From NCBI RefSeq assembly GCF_008064635.1, contig NZ_VRYZ01000008.1, positions 1 to 64,000 on the forward strand: a stretch of 64,000 bases of DNA. The letters run 5' to 3'. The translations under genes were made by a program, and so were the position numbers. Below are positions 7,515 through 16,827 of the stretch, in pieces. This DNA is from Parahaliea aestuarii (GTDB taxonomy: Bacteria; Pseudomonadota; Gammaproteobacteria; Pseudomonadales; Halieaceae). Position 1 is the stretch's first letter. The number at the start of each line of letters is the position of its first letter. Below the pieces are notes generated by a model that did no database searches, was not told the DNA's origin, and worked only from the letters and a program-made list of their open reading frames with translations.

Positions 7515-8090
7515 TTAGTTGCTGGCGGGCTGTGGTGGCTCGCTGGCGTCCTTTTCGCACTGGTCAATAAAGGCGGCAATCTCGCCAATATGGCGGCTGC
7601 AAATATCTCTCACGGTTGCTGTTCTATCAAAATCTTTTTCGTCGTCGAAATAGAAAGTGCCATACAGCGAAAAATCGGCGCGCCCCTGTTGTTGTGGTGC
7701 AGAAGCCTGCGGAACACTGAAGTTAAAATTCACTGCACCGGGCTGCGGGGGTATATATCGAGGCGTGCCCGGCCTAACTGGGCCGTAATGAACGGAACGC
7801 GAGCGCAGCCCAAATTCACGGAGATAGAATTCAGGACGCTCATTTTTAAAAGCCCGTGCCGCGCCTTTTAGAAGTTTTCCACCATCCTCAAGGCAAACCA
7901 CGGCGCTGTAGCATCCGTTCAGGCACGCACTCAAGTAATAAGTGTATTCCTGCTCGAATGTTTGGCCGTTTGTAATGGGGGTGCGCTCGGTTTCGACCCT
8001 GTCCATCAAAGCGAGGAAAAAGCGGGCTTCGTTCAGCTTGGCACGGGCGCTGTTCAGCGCTTTTTTGCTAGGCATTCGGTGTTCAGCCAT
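7515..8090 (-). CDS. Cargo protein with HEPN-like features
   Basis: This is the last gene of the three-gene minus-strand cargo. It encodes about 191 aa from ATG 8090; ATG 8075 and GTG 8129 are alternatives, all with weak ribosome sites. The helical N-terminus (ARAKLNEARFFLALMDR; YYLSACLNGCYSAVVCLE) is followed by LRSRSVHYGPV, which fits the R-x4-H pattern of HEPN-fold ribonucleases and their relatives. A proline/glutamine-rich linker and an acidic helical C-terminus follow. HEPN proteins are frequent in toxin-antitoxin and abortive-infection systems. The assignment rests on pattern only. The composition is poorer in GC than the chromosome. Confidence 0.6.
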   Translation of the reverse strand: MAEHRMPSKKALNSARAKLNEARFFLALMDRVETERTPITNGQTFEQEYTYYLSACLNGCYSAVVCLEDGGKLLKGAARAFKNERPEFYLREFGLRSRSVHYGPVRPGTPRYIPPQPGAVNFNFSVPQASAPQQQGRADFSLYGTFYFDDEKDFDRTATVRDICSRHIGEIAAFIDQCEKDASEPPQPASN

Positions 8091-8158
8091 CTTTTGGCAA
8101 AATGGTGGCCTGACGTCCTTCAGTGGCACCCCGCGAGGCGCTCACCTAAAATTTTGCA

Positions 8159-8914
8159 TTAGACTTCTTTTAGGTCTATCAAAACCCCCACCGGTATGTT
8201 CGGGTCCCAAGATATCCCGCCCGCATATTTAAAGTAGTCAGTTACTTCTTTTAACTGGGCTACATGGGATTCAAAAAGTGTAAACCGGTAGGTTTTCTGA
8301 ACATCGCATTTTTGTGTGTTTGTATTAACTTCAACCGTTAGATGGTACTCCCCGGCCTCCCAAATGTATTTTTCGGCGAAAAAATCATGAAATGGTTGTA
8401 CAAGTTCGTCGTTCAGCTCAATGAATCCCTCTGGCTCGCCGTCTATAGCGGCTCGCTTCGCTTTAAAGTCTGCTTGCAATTTCGCTTCATTCTTTCTGTA
8501 GACAGTTTCTTCTTCCCGGCTAAACCAGATTAGAAAGTTGACATTGTGCGCCCACACCTCGCCCGGCGACAACGAAAACGGCGTGAACAACAAAGTATTC
8601 TTGTCGCCCTGATTTTGCAGGTAGTTCTGCGCTGGAAGAATCGCGATTTCATTTCCATCGCGCTTTATTTTCGCGGATACACTCCTAATACGAACATTTC
8701 GACCGCCTGTATTCTCAATTATTAGGTGAAGCTGTAAGTTTGGATTGCCAACTTTATGGTTGATGGCAATTTTCGAGTAAAGCTCGATTTCAAGCCTTGC
8801 CCGTTTGAACCAGACGAGAACTGGCGGAAGCTGTGACAGCACGACCGCCAAAAAAGCTACAACGACTGCCCAAAATGTCCAGTCTGCATAGAAGGGCGCT
8901 ACCTCTGATTCCAC
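8159..8914 (-). CDS. Membrane-anchored unknown cargo protein
   Basis: The 251-residue protein has one N-terminal membrane segment (about residues 13-36, WTFWAVVVAFLAVVLSQLPP), followed by a basic stop-transfer (FKRARLE). The soluble part is rich in predicted beta-strands (LQLHLIIENTGGRNVRIRSV; YHLTVEVNTNTQ). This could be an immunoglobulin-like or C2-like fold. The basic residues after the segment suggest the soluble part is cytoplasmic. GTG 8914 follows GAGGAAAAA, a good ribosome site. It lies 21 bp after one unknown gene and about 70 bp before the other, so the three look like an operon. No family is recognised. Confidence 0.65.
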   Translation of the reverse strand: MESEVAPFYADWTFWAVVVAFLAVVLSQLPPVLVWFKRARLEIELYSKIAINHKVGNPNLQLHLIIENTGGRNVRIRSVSAKIKRDGNEIAILPAQNYLQNQGDKNTLLFTPFSLSPGEVWAHNVNFLIWFSREEETVYRKNEAKLQADFKAKRAAIDGEPEGFIELNDELVQPFHDFFAEKYIWEAGEYHLTVEVNTNTQKCDVQKTYRFTLFESHVAQLKEVTDYFKYAGGISWDPNIPVGVLIDLKEV

Positions 8915-8935
8915 GATTTTTCCTCACGCAATGGT

Positions 8936-9445
8936 TTATTCATTTTCGGGGGTATCGTCAGAGTTATATATCACTTGATACCAAGTCAATGGCAAGCATT
9001 TTACTTCGCTATGCTTCCACTCTGGGATGCCTATACGGACAGACAAGCCGCCCCTGTCATGCAGGGCCGCTTGAAATAACCTGTCTAAGAAACCCTTTGT
9101 GGCGCAGATATTCACATGCGCCAAGTCAGAGTCATAGAAGTTGACCATACCCAAAGGGCACTTTCCTTCAAGGTTTTCAATACTGCTGCCATCAACTTCC
9201 AACAAGTGAATGATTACAGCCTCAAACTCGAAAGTGCCATGCTCCGAACGTGACGCGCCGGAATCCAGACGTAGGAAAGGTGAACTAATGCTGTCCGCCG
9301 CATTCTCGCTATGGGCGAAATCGCCAAAGCTTATGCCGGTGATGAAAAGCTGCATTGGTTCATCAAGGCAGCGCTCCCCCATAACTTCTTCAAGTGAAGG
9401 GTGATACCGTTCCACAGTAACGCTCCCTGTCTGTTGTTGTGGCAT
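8936..9445 (-). CDS. Unknown cargo protein, first gene of the minus-strand module
   Basis: The protein has about 169 residues from ATG 9445; the frame is open to GTG 9514. It is acidic and soluble, with a mixed alpha/beta pattern: LDEPMQLFITGISFGDFAHS, HGTFEFEAVIIHLLEVDGSS and LSVRIGIPEWKH. No signal peptide or membrane segment is seen. It has no recognised family. Its place next to the attachment site, opposite in direction to the replication and capsid genes, is where satellites usually carry variable accessory or defence genes. Confidence 0.6.
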   Translation of the reverse strand: MPQQQTGSVTVERYHPSLEEVMGERCLDEPMQLFITGISFGDFAHSENAADSISSPFLRLDSGASRSEHGTFEFEAVIIHLLEVDGSSIENLEGKCPLGMVNFYDSDLAHVNICATKGFLDRLFQAALHDRGGLSVRIGIPEWKHSEVKCLPLTWYQVIYNSDDTPENE

Positions 9446-9560
9446 TGATGGTAGCGCAGGGGCTGGCACACACAAAGCCAAGCGGACTATTTCAAAGTAT
9501 GCAGGGGCAGGCACAAAACCTAAAGTATGGGGACTGGTATGGGAAGCCAGAAACGAAAAA

Positions 9561-9596
9561 GCCCCAACTACTTGATTTTAAACAAATAATTGGGGC
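9561..9596 (-). terminator. Element-supplied terminator of tRNA-Ser
   Basis: On the minus strand GCCCCAATTATTTG and CAAGTAGTTGGGGC pair over 14 positions (two G-U wobbles) around an 8-base loop, and five T's follow. It begins 5 bp beyond the tRNA 3' end, inside the element. It replaces the chromosomal terminator now stranded at 241-289. Confidence 0.85.
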
Positions 9597-9599
9597 CTA

Positions 9600-9617
9600 T
9601 ATGGCGGAGAGCGAGGG
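9600..9617. repeat. Attachment site copy overlapping the tRNA-Ser 3' end
   Basis: TATGGCGGAGAGCGAGGG is identical to 287-304. It covers the encoded CCA, the discriminator base, the acceptor 3' strand and the first part of the T-arm, so the tRNA stays intact after integration. Confidence 0.88.
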
Positions 9618-9692
9618 ATTCGAACCCTCGATAGGGGATAAGCCTATACACCCTTAGCAGGGGTGCGCCTTCAGCCACTCGGCCAGCTCTCC
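9602..9692 (-). tRNA. tRNA-Ser(GCU)
   Basis: The 91-nt tRNA reads 5' GGAGAGC...GCTCTCC-G-CCA. The acceptor stem is complete, and the anticodon loop CTGCTAA gives GCT between the stem strands CACCC and GGGTG. A long serine-type variable arm and the T-arm GAGGGTTCGAATCCCTC are present. CCA is encoded. It lies just downstream of csrA, the usual gammaproteobacterial position. The 3' end is the integration target of the element to its left. Confidence 0.97.
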
Positions 9693-9762
9693 GGAACAGA
9701 TTGTCTGCTTTGTGTCAGGGGGTTGGGCTACTAGCCTCAAGGCACCTCAACACAGGCGCGGC

Positions 9763-9790
9763 ATCATACCACAATGGCTATAAATTCAAA
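9763..9790 (-). promoter_or_regulatory. Candidate promoter of tRNA-Ser
   Basis: On the minus strand TTTGAA (9785-9790) and TATGAT (9763-9768) are 16 bp apart. A GC-rich discriminator (GCCGCGCC) follows, as is usual for stable-RNA promoters. Transcription would start about 60 bp before the tRNA 5' end. It lies right after the csrA stop, so csrA read-through could also contribute. Confidence 0.5.
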
Positions 9791-9805
9791 GTGTTGCAGC
9801 GGAAT

Positions 9806-10006
9806 TCAGCTGGAAGATTCTTCTTTCTTCGGCTCGTCTTCACCGCCATCCTGAATGCGGTTGTAGATTTCCTCACGGTGTACGGCCACGTCGCGGGGGG
9901 CGTTGACGCCGATGCGTACCTGGTTGCCCTTTACACCGAGGACGGTAACGGTTATTTCATCGCCTACCATCAGTGATTCTCCAACCCTGCGTGTCAAGAT
10001 CAGCAT
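9806..10006 (-). CDS. csrA: Carbon storage regulator CsrA/RsmA
   Basis: The 66-residue RNA-binding regulator binds GGA-containing hairpins near ribosome sites and controls translation of many mRNAs. The protein starts [20 protein letters not shown], continues [16 protein letters not shown] and keeps the RNA-contacting L4/R6-type N-terminus and the IGVNAP-x-x-V-x-V-H-R-E-E-I segment. ATG 10006 is preceded by AAAGGA. The frame stays open upstream but only from here is it homologous. It lies in the conserved order alaS-lysC-csrA-tRNA-Ser. Confidence 0.97.
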   Translation of the reverse strand: MLILTRRVGESLMVGDEITVTVLGVKGNQVRIGVNAPRDVAVHREEIYNRIQDGGEDEPKKEESSS

Positions 10007-10176
10007 AATGTCCTTTTCTCCAGTCTTGTGCCTGTTGGGTTGTGGGTATAACGCAACATCTACCGCTCCGCCGATCCGGGTGGCGCGGGGCAAACCTGTT
10101 CGGTCATAAACCTAGTTGTAGTTCAGTTTCACAAGATAGCAAAACTGTAACCTTCATCGAATCGACTACCAGGGTA

Positions 10177-11418
10177 TTAGGCAGGCGTTTCGTCCTGAGG
10201 TTCCTTGTCCAGGCCAAAGGATGAGTGCAGCGCACGTACGGCCAGCTCCAGGAACTTTTCTTCGATAATCACCGAAATCTTGATTTCCGATGTGGTGATC
10301 ATCTGGATATTAATGCCCACTTCCGCCAGTGCCGCGAAGGCCTGGCTGGCAACACCGGCGTGAGAGCGCATGCCCACGCCAACCACTGACACCTTGGCGA
10401 TCTTGCTGTCGGAACGCACGTCCCGCGCGTTGATGTCTTCCGCCACCTGCTTCAATACATCTTGCGCGCGGTTGAGGTCGCCGCGGGCCACGGTGAAAGT
10501 GAAATCGGTGGTCTTGTCGTCCGCCACGTTCTGGACGATCACGTCCACTTCGATGTTGGCGTCGCCGATGGGGCCGAGAATACGGTGGGCAATGCCGGGC
10601 ATATCGGGCACACCCACGACGGTGAGTTTGGCCTCGTCGCGATTAAAGGCGATGCCTGCGATTGTCGGGGTTTCCATCTGCGAACTGTCCTCCAGCGCAA
10701 TCAGTGTGCCCGGGCCTTCCTTAAAGCTGTGCAGGACCCGCAGCGGGACGTTGTACTTGCCTGCGAATTCCACGGCGCGTATCTGCAACACCTTGGAACC
10801 CATGCTGGCCATCTCCAGCATCTCCTCGAAGGTGATGCGATCCAGCCGGCGGGCGCCATCCACTACCCGCGGGTCGGTGGTGTAGACGCCGTCCACGTCG
10901 GTATAAATCTGGCACTCATCGGCCTTCAGCGCAGCCGCCAGGGCAACCGCCGTGGTGTCGGAGCCGCCGCGGCCGAGGGTGGTAATGTTGCCCTGCTCGT
11001 CCACACCCTGGAAGCCGGCGACAACGACGACGTAGCCTTCGTCGAGGTCGGCGTGCAGGCGCTCATCGTCGATATCGCGAATACGCGCCTTGGTATGGGC
11101 GTCATCGGTGAGGATGCGCACCTGGCTGCCGTTGTAGCTTTTGGCCTTCACACCGCGCTTGTTCAGGGCCATCGACAGCAGCGCCGTGGTCACCTGCTCG
11201 CCGGTGGATACCAGTACATCCAGTTCCCGCGGCACCGGGCGATCCTGGATCTCGTGGGCCAGGGCGATCAGGCGGTTGGTTTCACCGCTCATGGCGGACA
11301 CGACAACCACAACGCTGTGGCCGTCTCCGCGGAAACGCGCCACCTTGTCGGCCACCTGCTCGATGCGCTCGATGGTGCCGACAGAGGTGCCGCCGAATTT
11401 TTGTACGATCAGGCTCAT
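10177..11418 (-). CDS. lysC: Aspartate kinase (monofunctional, lysine/threonine-sensitive type)
   Basis: This enzyme phosphorylates L-aspartate, the first step towards lysine, threonine, methionine and diaminopimelate. The 413 residues begin MSLIVQKFGGTSVGTIERIE (kinase motif KFGGTS). GRGGSDTTAVALAAAL and TDVDGVYTTDPR form the substrate and ATP region. Two C-terminal ACT-type regulatory domains follow (LTVVGVPDMPGIAHRILGPI; KVSVVGVGMRSHAGVASQAF). The end ITTSEIKISVIIEEKFLELA is typical. An internal start may give a beta subunit, as known in relatives; this was not tested here. The start at 11418 was chosen by homology, with a weak GAGTGAG upstream. It lies between alaS and csrA. Confidence 0.96.
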   Translation of the reverse strand: MSLIVQKFGGTSVGTIERIEQVADKVARFRGDGHSVVVVVSAMSGETNRLIALAHEIQDRPVPRELDVLVSTGEQVTTALLSMALNKRGVKAKSYNGSQVRILTDDAHTKARIRDIDDERLHADLDEGYVVVVAGFQGVDEQGNITTLGRGGSDTTAVALAAALKADECQIYTDVDGVYTTDPRVVDGARRLDRITFEEMLEMASMGSKVLQIRAVEFAGKYNVPLRVLHSFKEGPGTLIALEDSSQMETPTIAGIAFNRDEAKLTVVGVPDMPGIAHRILGPIGDANIEVDVIVQNVADDKTTDFTFTVARGDLNRAQDVLKQVAEDINARDVRSDSKIAKVSVVGVGMRSHAGVASQAFAALAEVGINIQMITTSEIKISVIIEEKFLELAVRALHSSFGLDKEPQDETPA

Positions 11419-11516
11419 GCGCTCACTCTGGGCCCGGATTCCAAAGGGGCGCCATTTAACACCAATAGCGCGCCCTTGAAAACCGGCAATAGTGCGGAAT
11501 GGGACGTGAGTCCGCC

Positions 11517-14123
<2,607 letters not shown>

Positions 14124-14153
14124 AGGGAGTCTCTACCGGAAAAAAGTGCGGGC

Positions 14154-14501
14154 TCAGCCCAGCATGCGCGCTTCGGCCAGGGTGGAGCCGGCCAGGATGT
14201 GCAGGTGCAGGTGGAACACAGTCTGCCCCGCCCCGCTGCCATTGTTGACGATCAGGCGAAAGGCATCACCGACCCCCAGTTGCTTCGCCACTTTGCCGGC
14301 GGCCAGCATCAAGTGCCCCAGCAGGGCCTGGTCCTCCGGCTCGGCGTCAGACAGTTTTTCAATGGGCTTTTTCGGGATCACCAGTACATGCACCGGCGCC
14401 TGCGGGTGGATGTCATTGATCGCCACGCAGTGCTCGTCCTCGTAGATGAAATCCGTCGGGATTTCGCCGCTGATGATTTTGCCGAATATGGTGTCTGACA
14501 T
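14154..14501 (-). CDS. hinT: HIT-family purine nucleoside phosphoramidase (HinT)
   Basis: The 115-residue hydrolase of AMP-lysine and aminoacyl-AMP-type phosphoramidates has the family start TIFGKIISGEIPTDFIYEDE. The catalytic histidine triad is in GQTVFHLHLHILAG, and VPKKPIEKL-like and LIVNNGSGAGQ segments are present. ATG 14501 follows GGAAGGGA. The frame runs on upstream through a REP-like repeat, which is not coding. Spacing to alaS is 30 bp, so the two may be cotranscribed. Confidence 0.95.
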   Translation of the reverse strand: MSDTIFGKIISGEIPTDFIYEDEHCVAINDIHPQAPVHVLVIPKKPIEKLSDAEPEDQALLGHLMLAAGKVAKQLGVGDAFRLIVNNGSGAGQTVFHLHLHILAGSTLAEARMLG

Positions 14502-14532
14502 TGGTGCTGTGTCCCTTCCTGAGTGTTGACAA

Positions 14533-14560
14533 TGGATGCCTGCCTGCGCAGGCATGACGG
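14533..14560. repeat. REP-like dispersed palindrome
   Basis: GGATGCCTGCCTGCGCAGGCATGAC contains the palindrome TGCCTGCGCAGGCA at 14541-14554, between a Trm112-type gene and hinT. Repeats of this type are common between genes in proteobacteria and produce a telltale 'PAQAGIH' when translated, as seen upstream of hinT. Only one copy was noticed in this window. Confidence 0.55.
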
Positions 14561-14594
14561 AAGTAATGGCCGGCATGGCGCGCCGCCTTCTTGC

Positions 14595-14780
14595 CTAGCC
14601 CAGTTTTTCGTCGGCCGTGAGCTGGCGGGCCTCGCTTTCGAGCATCACCGGAATGCCGTCGCGCACCGGGTAGGCCAGGCCGGAAGCCTTGCACACCAGT
14701 TCTTCTTTCTCGCGATCGTACTCCACGGGCGCCTTGCTCACCGGGCACACCAGGATGCTCAACAGCTTGTCATCGATCAT
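14595..14780 (-). CDS. Trm112/YcaR-family small protein
   Basis: The 61-residue protein begins [20 protein letters not shown] and continues with [11 protein letters not shown], the conserved core of the Trm112-like family. It keeps C-P in the first knuckle but lacks a complete four-cysteine zinc site, as bacterial YcaR proteins often do. The cellular role in bacteria is unclear; the family is often next to lpxK and kdsB. Here it is near hinT and divergent from greB. Confidence 0.9.
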   Translation of the reverse strand: MIDDKLLSILVCPVSKAPVEYDREKEELVCKASGLAYPVRDGIPVMLESEARQLTADEKLG

Positions 14781-14948
14781 GACGGTCTCTGCGGGTCAAA
14801 AAATGGGCGGCCATTATACGGGTTTTGCCGCCCAGTGGCAGCGCCCCTGCCGGCGCCGCCGGCGAAGCGTTCGCCCGCCGTGCCGTTGCCGGTCCCGCCG
14901 CCCCGAATCGCTGGCGCGCCGGCGCGCCGCGACAGTAGAATGCCCGCC

Positions 14949-15458
14949 ATGAGCAGATACCGACCACCGCGCCGCCGCGGCTCCACCTACATCACCCCCG
15001 AGGGCGAGGCCGCCCTGCGGGCGGAGCTGTACCAGTTGTGGAAAGTGGAGCGCCCCACCGTTACCCAGACCGTGCACGAGGCGGCCAAGAACGGCGACCG
15101 CTCCGAGAACGGCGACTACATCTACGGCAAGCGCCGCCTGCGGGAGATCGATTCCCGGGTGCGCTTCCTCAACAAGCGCCTGGACGAGTTGAAAGTGGTG
15201 GATCGCGCCCCCGACAACACCGGCAAAGTGTACTTTGGCGCCTGGGTCACGCTGGAAGACGAGCATGGCGAGGAACAGCAGTGGCGCATTGTCGGGCCCG
15301 ATGAATTCGACCTGGCCGCCGGCAAGCTGAGCATGGACTCGCCCATGGCCCGGGCCATGCTGGGGCGCGCCCTGGACGACGAGGTGACCGTGCGCAGCCC
15401 CACCGGCGAACGACACTTCTATATCACGGAAATCCGCTACAGCCCTGAGAACACCTGA
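14949..15458 (+). CDS. greB: Transcription elongation factor GreB
   Basis: This factor rescues backtracked RNA polymerase by stimulating transcript cleavage in the secondary channel. The 169 residues comprise an N-terminal coiled coil with YITPEGEAALRAELYQLW, the tip acidic motif in NGDRSENGDYIYGKRRLREI, and a C-terminal FKBP-like domain (VYFGAWVTLEDEHGEEQQWR; SPMARAMLGRALDDEV). The GreB-type YIYGK loop and length distinguish it from GreA. The start ATG 14949 was chosen by homology; the frame continues upstream. It is divergent from the Trm112-type gene, with about 170 bp for promoters. Confidence 0.95.
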   Translation: MSRYRPPRRRGSTYITPEGEAALRAELYQLWKVERPTVTQTVHEAAKNGDRSENGDYIYGKRRLREIDSRVRFLNKRLDELKVVDRAPDNTGKVYFGAWVTLEDEHGEEQQWRIVGPDEFDLAAGKLSMDSPMARAMLGRALDDEVTVRSPTGERHFYITEIRYSPENT

Positions 15459-15512
15459 AAAACCGGGCAGGCTGACCCACCCTCGCCACAATAACAACAA
15501 CAGGGAGCACCC

Positions 15513-16823
15513 TTGACCGACCACAGCCCCAATGTCCGCCAGGCCAACTATGCCCTGGCCCTGCTGCTACTGGCCTACATCCTCTCTTTTGTTGACCGCA
15601 ACGTGATGGCGGTGCTGATTGGCCCCATCCGCGCCGAGTTCGCCATCAGCGACTTCCAGTACAGCCTGCTGCACGGCTTCGCCTTCTCCATGTTCTACAT
15701 TGTGCTGGGCCTGCCCATCGCCCGACTGGCGGACCGCCACAACCGGGTGCGCATCATTGGCGTCGGGGTATTCCTGTGGAGCCTGATGACCTGCCTGTGC
15801 GGCGCCGCGCGCAGTTTCGGCGGCCTGTTCCTGGCCCGGGTGGGCGTCGGCGTGGGCGAGGCCGCGCTGTCCCCGGCGGCGTTCTCCCTCCTCAGCGACC
15901 TGTTCCCGAAGGAGAAACTGGCCCGCGCCCTGGCCATTTACAGCCTCGGCATCACCCTGGGAGGCGGCCTGGCCTACGTACTGGGCGGCGCGGCCTACGC
16001 CTGGTTTGCCGGCATGGCACCGCTGAGGCTGCCGCTGTTTGGCGCGGTCTCGGCGTGGCAAATGACCTTTATTGCGGTGGGTGCCCCGGGGCTGCTGCTC
16101 ACCGCGCTGCTGATGCTGCTGAAGGAGCCGCCCCGCCAGGGCGTCGCGCAGCGGTCGGTCACCGCGGGGGTCAGCCTGGCCGACGTCTGCGCGCAGTTTC
16201 GTCGCCACTGGCTGGCCTACCTGGGCATTATCGGCCCGCTGTCGCTGCTGGCGGTGCTGGGCTACGGCACCATGGCCTGGTACCCGGAGTTTCTGATTCG
16301 CAGCTTTGGCATGCCGCGCGACTCCGCCGGCAGCCAGTTTGGCACCCTGTTCCTGGTGGCCGGCAGCCTCGGTACGCTGGCGGCGGGCTGGTGCGTACAG
16401 CCGCTGATGCAGCGCGGTTTTGTCGATGCGCCAGTGCGGCTGATCGGCCTGATCGCCCTGCTGTGGATTGTGCCGGCCAGCCTGGGGCCGCTGGCGCCCA
16501 GCGCCGCCCTCGCCCTGCTGGCGGCGGGACCTATCGTGTTCTGCCTCAATGCCTATTACGGCGTGGGGATTGCGGCCCTGCAGTTCATTACCCCCAACCC
16601 GATGCGAGCCCAGGCCTCCGCCCTGCTGCTGTTCTGTACCAACTTCTTTGGACTGGCATTGGGGCCAACCGCAGTAGCGGGACTCACCGACTTCCTGTTC
16701 CGCGACGAGCAGGCCCTGAACCAGTCGCTGGCCCTGTTGCCGCTGCTGGTGTGTCCGGCGGCGGCAGTGCTGGCTTTCGCCAGCCTCAGGGCATTCCGCG
16801 GCGCCGAGCGAACCGTCGAGTGA
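15513..16823 (+). CDS. MFS transporter (spinster-like)
   Basis: The 436-residue inner-membrane transporter has about 12 hydrophobic segments. The N-terminal half is typical of this MFS group: YILSFVDRNVMAVLIGPI, then GLPIARLADRHNRVRIIG (motif A) and FLARVGVGVGEAALSPAAFS. TTG 15513 is preceded by AGGGAG with 5-bp spacing. The substrate is unknown; members near TonB receptors in marine bacteria often move organic acids or aromatic compounds, which is inference. The gene ends 4 bp from the convergent TonB receptor gene. Confidence 0.85.
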   Translation: MTDHSPNVRQANYALALLLLAYILSFVDRNVMAVLIGPIRAEFAISDFQYSLLHGFAFSMFYIVLGLPIARLADRHNRVRIIGVGVFLWSLMTCLCGAARSFGGLFLARVGVGVGEAALSPAAFSLLSDLFPKEKLARALAIYSLGITLGGGLAYVLGGAAYAWFAGMAPLRLPLFGAVSAWQMTFIAVGAPGLLLTALLMLLKEPPRQGVAQRSVTAGVSLADVCAQFRRHWLAYLGIIGPLSLLAVLGYGTMAWYPEFLIRSFGMPRDSAGSQFGTLFLVAGSLGTLAAGWCVQPLMQRGFVDAPVRLIGLIALLWIVPASLGPLAPSAALALLAAGPIVFCLNAYYGVGIAALQFITPNPMRAQASALLLFCTNFFGLALGPTAVAGLTDFLFRDEQALNQSLALLPLLVCPAAAVLAFASLRAFRGAERTVE

Positions 16824-16827
16824 CGGT

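Larger units (their letters stand above)
287..9617. mobile_element. Integrated phage-satellite-like element at tRNA-Ser(GCU), about 9.3 kb
   Basis: The element is bounded by an exact 18-bp direct repeat (287-304 and 9600-9617). The right copy contains the 3' end of a tRNA-Ser gene, the classic target of tyrosine integrases. Contents in order: integrase, small ORF, HTH excisionase-like protein, PrimPol-PriCT-AAA replication protein, iterons, two tiny ORFs, HK97-type capsid protein, zinc-ribbon protein, P27-type TerS, then three unknown genes on the opposite strand. No portal, large terminase, tail or lysis gene is present, so autonomous phage growth is not possible. Gene order resembles Gram-negative PICIs and P4-like satellites, and the capsid gene suggests a capsid-encoding satellite. 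A decayed prophage is the alternative. The opposite-strand cargo is visibly richer in AT than the surrounding chromosome. Confidence 0.85.

Noticed and set aside
1-9692. Complete prophage
   Set aside because: No portal, large terminase, tail, lysis or repressor genes are present, and the element is only 9.3 kb.
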